Shown here: piece after piece, positions 8,801 to 11,678 of the stretch | How positions within the stretch are numbered: position 1 is the stretch's first letter | How the letters are laid out: each line of letters starts with the position of its first letter | Assembly: GCA_900128565.1 (NCBI GenBank) | Contig: LT636247.1 | Location: 1-11,678, forward strand | DNA: 11,678 nucleotides | Reading direction: 5' to 3' | Origin: Stramenopiles sp. TOSAG23-6 | Taxonomy: Eukaryota > Sar | Notes under the pieces: model-generated | Database searches by the model: none | Seen by the model: only the letters and a program-made list of their open reading frames with translations | What the model was told of the DNA's origin: nothing | Translations under genes and position numbers: made by a program

Positions 8801-9708
8801 TTCGCTGAAGCTCTTTCAATTTCGTGTTTTTCTGATAATAAATTCATATCCATAACATGTTTCTCGACAATTTCATTCATTAAAATTTTATGCGATGCTT
8901 GTGCCTCATCCAAATTTCTCTTGAGTGATGAAATTTCAGCGTTGGCATTATTTAAATGTTTTTCGTGTTGTCGGACCAAATCTTCTTTATTTCTTTTTAG
9001 ATGAGACATTTCATTCATAACACGATCCATGTGTTTTGCATGTTCACTCGCAGCATCTTCTAAAGCTATATTGTTTCTCTTTATTTGATCTGTTTTGAAT
9101 TTCATTGTTGTAAGATCATTTTCAATAGATCGCAATTCATATCTATGTTTTCTAGACAAATCTTCAAGAGCATCTTTTTTACCCCGTTCAGACTTTTCCA
9201 GACATTCTGCCATATCGGTTTTATGTTGATGCTTCAGAGATTCAATTTCGCGTTTATGTAAAAAGTCTTTTTCTCTTAATAACATTTCAGTTCTCTCGGA
9301 AAAAAACGCATCGTGAGATGATTTCGATTCAGCTAATTCGTTATCTAAAATTGACCGTTTCGTTCGCTCAAAATAGGACGTCTCGTCGTTATTACTTTCT
9401 TTGGATTTCGTTTTCCATTTCTTGCGCAAATCACTCAATGAATCCACACCAGCTAGTTTGCTCTCAAACTGTAACGCAGCTCTGGTTTTCTCTAGCTTCG
9501 TTTTATTATCACGTTTAGGTGATTTCTTTGGCGTAGTGGAAACGCTCGTTTTATCAAGAGTAGAGAGTTTTTGTTTTGGTGCTGATTTTTTTAAGGGCTC
9601 TTTCTTCTCAGCGTCGTTTGACGTAATGATTCGTTTAAGCCATTTATCATTAGGAGGGCCTTTTGACTCCGTAGAGTCATTAGAATGTGTTTGCATCATA
9701 GAGTACAT
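2887..9708 (-). CDS. Giant repetitive coiled-coil protein
   Basis: The frame is 2,273 codons including a short in-frame intron near 8659-8772, so the mature protein is roughly 2,235-2,245 residues. I cannot name a family. Residues 1 to about 95 are basic, disordered and rich in Ser/Thr-Pro (for example TPKKSPKR), which would suit phosphorylation or microtubule binding. From about residue 110 to 2200 the chain is charged and heptad-like (Glu, Lys, Leu, His, Gln) with almost no Pro, so a very long rod is expected. Nine superrepeats of about 222 residues fill most of it. A Trp is often conserved in IxxW (IIQW, ILKW, IDYW). The tail is polar and ends SWWFSPI. The ATG at 9708 is the first in-frame Met after an in-frame TGA about 60 nt upstream. 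The likely role is a cytoskeletal, ciliary-rootlet or organelle-tether fibre, by inference from the rod only. Confidence 0.9.
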   Translation of the reverse strand: MYSMMQTHSNDSTESKGPPNDKWLKRIITSNDAEKKEPLKKSAPKQKLSTLDKTSVSTTPKKSPKRDNKTKLEKTRAALQFESKLAGVDSLSDLRKKWKTKSKESNNDETSYFERTKRSILDNELAESKSSHDAFFSERTEMLLREKDFLHKREIESLKHQHKTDMAECLEKSERGKKDALEDLSRKHRYELRSIENDLTTMKFKTDQIKRNNIALEDAASEHAKHMDRVMNEMSHLKRNKEDLVRQHEKHLNNANAEISSLKRNLDEAQASHKILMNEIVEKHVMDMNLLSEKHEIERASAKEALGLAKEKVRFSNKSIFFSYEILYLTKQIKKTYFFTLHCDALQISQKEKKKAHEDEIKTIIIEHRDELQLRTSEMEERHNALMEEISESHKIELSHVKEAMITDHEERIEVIKEEHRREKSKALDIMSEKCNNKLDEAEKEAIRWQNKTENFAKKYEEVKNKHEVEMKACKKQYKIGTIFWEKKLEKAEITHANVLRKSNDKHTEELDDLAKKKEKQMKKILQEIKNDHEKKVSVIESELENAKAKYTDDIERHQLLVEKNKGVHRDEINKLKIHHDVEMKKCLDEIRGKHKDEVEALAWQHKSEIGDIEGQILMHKEAYDAEMTAHEFAIARLTTQHAEEIEKYKEDHHCDKKKAVDALNEKYKKQLDKAENDIIQWQEKTKEANQECRHQKNEHEIKMKLMHKNLKKTEETRERVLKEMRDTFTNKLNTQAESHKGDMKNALNELQKRHDDEQKIKEKKLNGIQKQYTDFVESSKLSQKKKDTLHETAIMKLAKKHKSEMKHCLEEADGNKKAALEDLVRLHRSEIKEIEGKLELNKEITDTKVKEYERALSKLETDHKEEIEQFKEEHHCNKKKAMQAMADKYSKELAIAEEKLILGERKMEKSEKQYKEVIQSQKADVKAMNLKIEKVQMAHDAVLKEMTDKYAKELNALIESHHGDKSLALQELQKRHDGEIKIQEKQLRDIKLQYADILEKRKLSQREKDKLHRTELDKIAKQHKAEMKMCLDDADKNKKNELKDLARQHQYELRNLENQNKIREEVADAKVQVHENALSKLESHYKEEIEKIKEEHHYNKKTALQVMASRYNEELATAEAETAHWEKKAGEELANYENIKNTHLTKVKLLENKLDKALTNHEDKMRDLKDEHLCELKALKILHKEDKAKSLEKLQAHLDEFAQSADNDLNKIKKEYAEFIEDHELSLQEKDAIHKAAIEKMATLHRKEMMRSLDEFEGNKNNAFEDLARQHRSELRALENKLTLQREENVSRLKAHELALAQLASDHKEEIEQFKKENRSSKANALEVMAKKYNHQLTSVENEIIQWERNCEEATKRLEEEKNESKEKLNAFLLKLENTEKSHEVILNELSAKHAHELKTLVESHHGDKAGALQELQSRHEDEMQIAEFSLNDLKSKYDSLMKQHQLSKQEQDSIHIAALETMAKQHNAEMKRLIEETDGNRNDALEGLARQHKSELRNLENQMKVQKETQNSKLKAHEIALSQLESEHKREIEKYKEDFHCDKKKALEATAEKYSEQLNLTEQEILKWKAKHDEKRKEITRVTKEKDSEVSSLKVKLKKKDLSHSKSLNSLMQKHDTELIDLVESHKNDKMGTVQELQTRHEDEIELANIEIEEIKKKCNDIVRQHSLTQEEIEAKHKSILEKIDAKHKNELSRCVDEVKGSHTIALQDQERKHRSKIRSLENDITIAKEAQYNLQKTHKEDILQLKLKHDKEISEMKEKHNVDKKTALDMISHDYRKELEIAASKHRAEGNESDKVNTTKLKLLQMKLQSVEIEQKNVVIGMTEKHKAEIESLILSHRYDKTRGLQQLEAYHTDEITLIKAELDTLRKQYNKLLKLHEKRNDKKALPHKQNISETVTEATNNLSNKQPKDNPNEFEQQTKFELEHLTEELRKSHEVREADEKAHILALKNIESDHKKDIERLIKEQTIRNEKALLEIADKYKQELQSAEHKISEWKATCEDVTQKHTAVKDVHNLDTDASNISTLSKMEEKYAVDLETLVDIHNSDMTIALEDMQKRHELEINEVKDAMKMLVRRYAFYDSNRPHEKPRDTSEINSFESKIMNKQQQLEIAMKMCNDAKDTYQSKRKEHKIALYKLAIDHGEEIAELKRDNNCTASQALETVIKKYGQNLVDTEEEIDYWKKKSTELAEKYQKYSKQVNPRRRVNQTNQEKNNIFIDKKPGKEPLRLNYSTPEDLTELLLMERRNKQEVSLGNNDDTIDNNEASWWFSPI
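3160..8520 (-). repeat. Nine-copy superrepeat of about 666 bp (222 aa)
   Basis: A landmark of the form (H/N)xCxKKxAL....KYxxxL recurs near plus-strand positions 8440, 7740, 7072, 6408, 5745, 5078, 4412, 3792 and 3245. The spacing is close to 666 nt in the middle and shorter at the C-terminal end (about 620, then 550). A second landmark, EADGNKKAALEDLxRxHRSE and variants, recurs near 7935, 7267, 6598, 5937, 5270 and 4600. Each unit holds three related modules of about 30 residues (H-x2-E-hydrophobic ... K-x2-AL ... H/Y-x2-E-L) at offsets of about 0, 62 and 149. Outer copies are the most diverged. Positions are read by eye and good to a few codons. Confidence 0.85.
8659..8772 (-). repeat. Introner-like intron in the coiled-coil gene, stop-free and in frame
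   Basis: The core at 8720-8743 is the family core with one change in the palindrome (TTCATACGAA) followed by ATTTTGTACCTAAC. The donor side reads GTACGTTTCTC from 8772. Two acceptors are possible. A GT-AG intron from 8772 to 8659 (114 nt, ending CACAG) keeps frame but deletes DALQISQ. The part LQISQKEKKKAH matches the LSQREKDKLH segment of other superrepeats, so it should be retained. The alternative removes 8768-8685 (84 nt) using a short TAC direct repeat, and also keeps frame. Every version is a multiple of three without a stop, so unspliced RNA would still translate. The exact ends are uncertain; that an intron lies here is well supported by the coiled-coil break and the shared core. Confidence 0.75.
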
Positions 9709-9992
9709 GTTGAATACACTATCAGGCTTTACTTGTATAGAACGATTTGAGAAAATAAGAAGATTTTCTTGGTAATTTTGTAACGGATGACTTCAAATTT
9801 TACAAATTACAAATTCGGAGATAATGAAAAATATTCAGGTACCAAGACAGGTTTGTTCAGATACGCAAAAAAAAAAAAAAAAAACGTTCATATTGTTTTT
9901 TGCCAAATCTGCTCTACGTCTCTTTGGATTCCGTACGATTCTTTTGTACTTATTACCAAAATGAAAATAATTCAAGTGTTATTATAATTTCT
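9709..9992. other. Intergenic spacer between two minus-strand genes
   Basis: These 284 nt contain the 3' end of the ligase gene and the promoter and leader of the coiled-coil gene. An 18-base A run lies at 9867-9884 (T run on the transcribed sense). An AATAAA overlaps the ligase stop codon on the minus strand (the stop is at 9993-9995), a possible polyadenylation signal although unusually close. No other gene is seen. Confidence 0.5.
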
Positions 9993-11626
9993 TTATTTGA
10001 CTTTACTCTCCATAGCAATTTCTTCAGGCTGGACACCAAGTGCTGCATCGCCGTTTATAGAGAGACCACGAGCAACAGAAATATTTTCGCCATTTTGTTG
10101 TAAAAATTTAAAATATGAATCAGTAATCCTTTTTCGTTCTTTCCGCCGAGTACTTAAATTCCAAGACGTGAGTTGTTGTTGTCGTGCAATTTCATCTTCA
10201 GTAAAATTATGCTGTGCCAACCATGCCATTGGAGCACACCTAAGAAGAAAACATAACATATCTGTACGCTGTATCGCTTTTGCCGTAGCTCTTTGACGAC
10301 CTTCTTTTCTATGAAAATTTGCATACATTTGTAATAATTTGACACCTCGAGGACGCATCAAGGCATCCTTTGTACTGCCTACAAAAGCAGGATGTCTCAT
10401 TCGATCTAAAAACTCTAAAATATCCTTATTTCGTTTATCCTCAACTCGCCGCGCCTCATCCATATTCTTTTGTCTTTCATCATTACAAAGGGTACATCCT
10501 AAACCAAATTCAATGCCATTTGGGGGGTGACGACATCGAAGAGGACAAAGCAGTGGATCATTATGTTGTATCCCAGGACATGCTACATATTCTTCATCAT
10601 CGTTATCTTTGGCATATGATGTGTTTGTATTAAGCCCCGATGATAACTTTTTAACATTTTTACCAGTTTTGTATTTAGCAAGTGTCTTCCATACTCCAGG
10701 TTTATGGCAGTTGACACAAAAATGAGTATTACCCCAACAACAAAATGAAGCGACTGAGCAACAAAATCTACATTTATGTGCAATCCAATCCTTTCCATGT
10801 TTTGGGCATTCTTCTACATTATCTACAGCACAACTTGGACATAAAAGATCTTTGGCAACATCATCTTCATCTTCTTCGTCTTCATCAGCGGCACCACAAC
10901 GATAATTTCCACCAAAATAAGGTCGCTTACACTTATAACATTGATAAAACACAAATTCATGTAACGCAAATTGAAGAGGTTTTTGATAAAAATCACCACC
11001 AGGTTTAATCACCGCGGCATCTTTATCTAAACCTTCCATTTTGAAACGAAGTAAAGCTCTACGATGAACATCCGCTTCTAATGCAATCATAGGCCCAACA
11101 ATGTCTTCAACCGACCAATGACGAATTTGTTCCTTACACTGTGGACATTTCATAAACTCAAATGACATTCGATGACCAGGATATCCCTTTTCTAATAAAT
11201 CTCGAACACACGCTGCATGAAAAAGATGCCCACATTTTAGCTGTATCGTAGGTGCGTTCCCGAGAGCATCCACATAACAAATCGTGCAATATTCTTCACT
11301 CATGTTCAAATCACAAGTAAGGCATGTATTTTGGAAAAATATTTCAAAAAAAATCATTAAGTATACAATTTCGTACTAAAAATAAATTCGAAATTGAAAA
11401 AAAAAATAAAAACATACATGGAGGACACGCTTTTGCAGATGGATCCCAGCCGGGCACGGCACCTTCCCATAAAACTTCTCTCAATTCTATTCCTAATGGT
11501 TCATGGTCTGCGGAAGTATTAAAAAACAAAACGGCAGGAATAATTTCCTCTGAAATTCCATGAAAGAATATACGCTGTCGTTGGCCGTCCACAGAAACGT
11601 GAAGTGTACCGCGTCGTTGATTGAGA
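9993..11626 (-). CDS. RING-Cys-relay (MYCBP2-type) E3 ubiquitin ligase, 5'-partial
   Basis: It transfers ubiquitin from an E2 to substrate. Exon 11626-11417 encodes GTLHVSVDGQRQRIFFHGIS and more, which looks like the end of a SPRY-type fold. Exon 11322-9993 begins LTCDLNMSEEYC. Its RING-H2 runs from CTIC (11288) through CGHLFHAAC to CPQC (11138). A tandem-cysteine domain follows: CYKC, YFGGNYRC, CPSC, CPKHG, CRFCCSVASFCCWGNTHFCVNCH, and CPLRCRHPPNGIEFGLGCTLC. In human MYCBP2 the relay uses Cys4520 and Cys4572 with His4583. By alignment from memory these are Cys at 10898-10896, Cys at 10739-10737 and His at 10706-10704, all present. Trp replaces Phe4573, and an acidic run (DEDEEDEDD) lies between CGAA and CPSC. 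A helical basic tail of about 160 residues follows the domain. The junction ACPPC/LTCD is in frame only with one CATG kept. Upstream exons are off the right edge, so a full MYCBP2 architecture cannot be judged. Confidence 0.88.
11323..11416 (-). repeat. Introner-like intron with CATG direct repeats, no usable AG acceptor
   Basis: On the minus strand the intron starts TATGTTTTTATTTTTTTTTC after exon CATG (11420-11417) and ends GAAATATTTTTCCAAAATA plus CATG (11326-11323). The core at 11356-11379 is the most diverged of the five (AGTACGAAATTGTATACTTAAT). Removing 94 nt (11416-11323) joins CCA-TG to C-CTT and gives CPPCLTCD in frame with the RING. The first AG after the core is in ATGAG, beyond conserved coding sequence, and its use gives a wrong frame. 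Splicing by GT-AG is therefore not supported here. Confidence 0.8.
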
Positions 11627-11678
11627 CATGTATTTTGGAAAAATATTTCAAAAAAAAATCGTTAGGTACAAAATTTCG
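11627..11678 (-). repeat. Introner-like intron, 3' part (ligase gene)
   Basis: Only the 3' part is in the window. The core portion CGAAATTTTGTACCTAAC (11678-11661) is followed by GA, a T run and GAAATATTTTTCCAAAATACATG, which ends at 11627. The last 23 bases match the end of the other ligase intron exactly. No AG lies between the branch-point-like CTAAC and the open frame beginning at 11626. The donor side is outside the window. Confidence 0.8.

Noticed and set aside
3560-9518. Many plus-strand open frames antisense to the coiled-coil gene
   Set aside because: They are shadows of a stop-poor Glu/Lys-rich coding strand; their Phe/Ser-rich translations show no recognisable domain.
9867-9884. 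An 18-base A run as a retroposed poly(A) tail
   Set aside because: No retrocopy or target-site duplication lies beside it; simple A/T runs are common in this window.
11324-11357. An ATG upstream of the RING (near 11357) as the true start of the ligase
   Set aside because: Those codons read through the introner end (a stretch encoding FFEIFFQNTC), and the SPRY-like exon upstream joins in frame once the intron is removed.

Overview
The window is a gene-dense, AT-rich stretch of a eukaryotic nuclear genome. It holds introns, a sperm-tail/axoneme protein, a spliceosomal branch-point motif and a RING-Cys-relay ubiquitin ligase, and the genes are separated by only about 0.3-0.6 kb. Stops are TAA and TGA, and the genes read with the standard code. 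The axonemal protein implies a lineage with cilia or flagella. I cannot place the organism. The repeated non-GT-AG introns recall the introner-rich genomes reported in Amoebophrya-type dinoflagellate parasites and the non-canonical introns of appendicularians and euglenozoans, but that is analogy, not identification.

Layout from left to right. (1) Minus strand, 83-1410: a 3'-partial gene with four sperm-tail PG-rich (SHIPPO/STPG) repeats, in at least two exons and running off the left edge through an intron. (2) 1411-1759: a divergent promoter interval. (3) Plus strand, 1760-2275: a small secreted Arg/Pro/Gly-rich protein with five PG pentapeptides and two CxxCH motifs. (4) 2276-2886: a tail-to-tail spacer holding a duplicated copy of the neighbouring gene's last codons, split from its downstream repeat by a MITE-like insertion with a (TTCG)6 tract. 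(5) Minus strand, 2887-9708: a giant coiled-coil protein of about 2,240 residues, built from nine copies of a superrepeat of about 222 residues. (6) 9709-9992: a short spacer. (7) Minus strand, 9993-11626 and off the right edge: a 5'-partial ubiquitin ligase with the end of a SPRY-like fold, a RING-H2 and a MYCBP2-type tandem-cysteine domain.

The most interesting signal is shared by the three minus-strand genes. Five intron copies carry the same core, TTCGTACGAA followed by ATTTTGTACCTAAC, where CTAAC is a likely branch point, and most have the same GTATGTTTT start and GAAATATTTTTC end. In two introns where both exons are visible, only removal of the insert plus one copy of a flanking direct repeat (CAAAG or CATG) restores the protein frame; GT-AG splicing does not. 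They look like introner elements that leave their target-site duplication as the splice junction.

The genes do not form an evident pathway. The axonemal protein and the coiled-coil protein are both plausible cytoskeletal components, the secreted protein is of unknown role, and the ligase is an independent regulatory enzyme.
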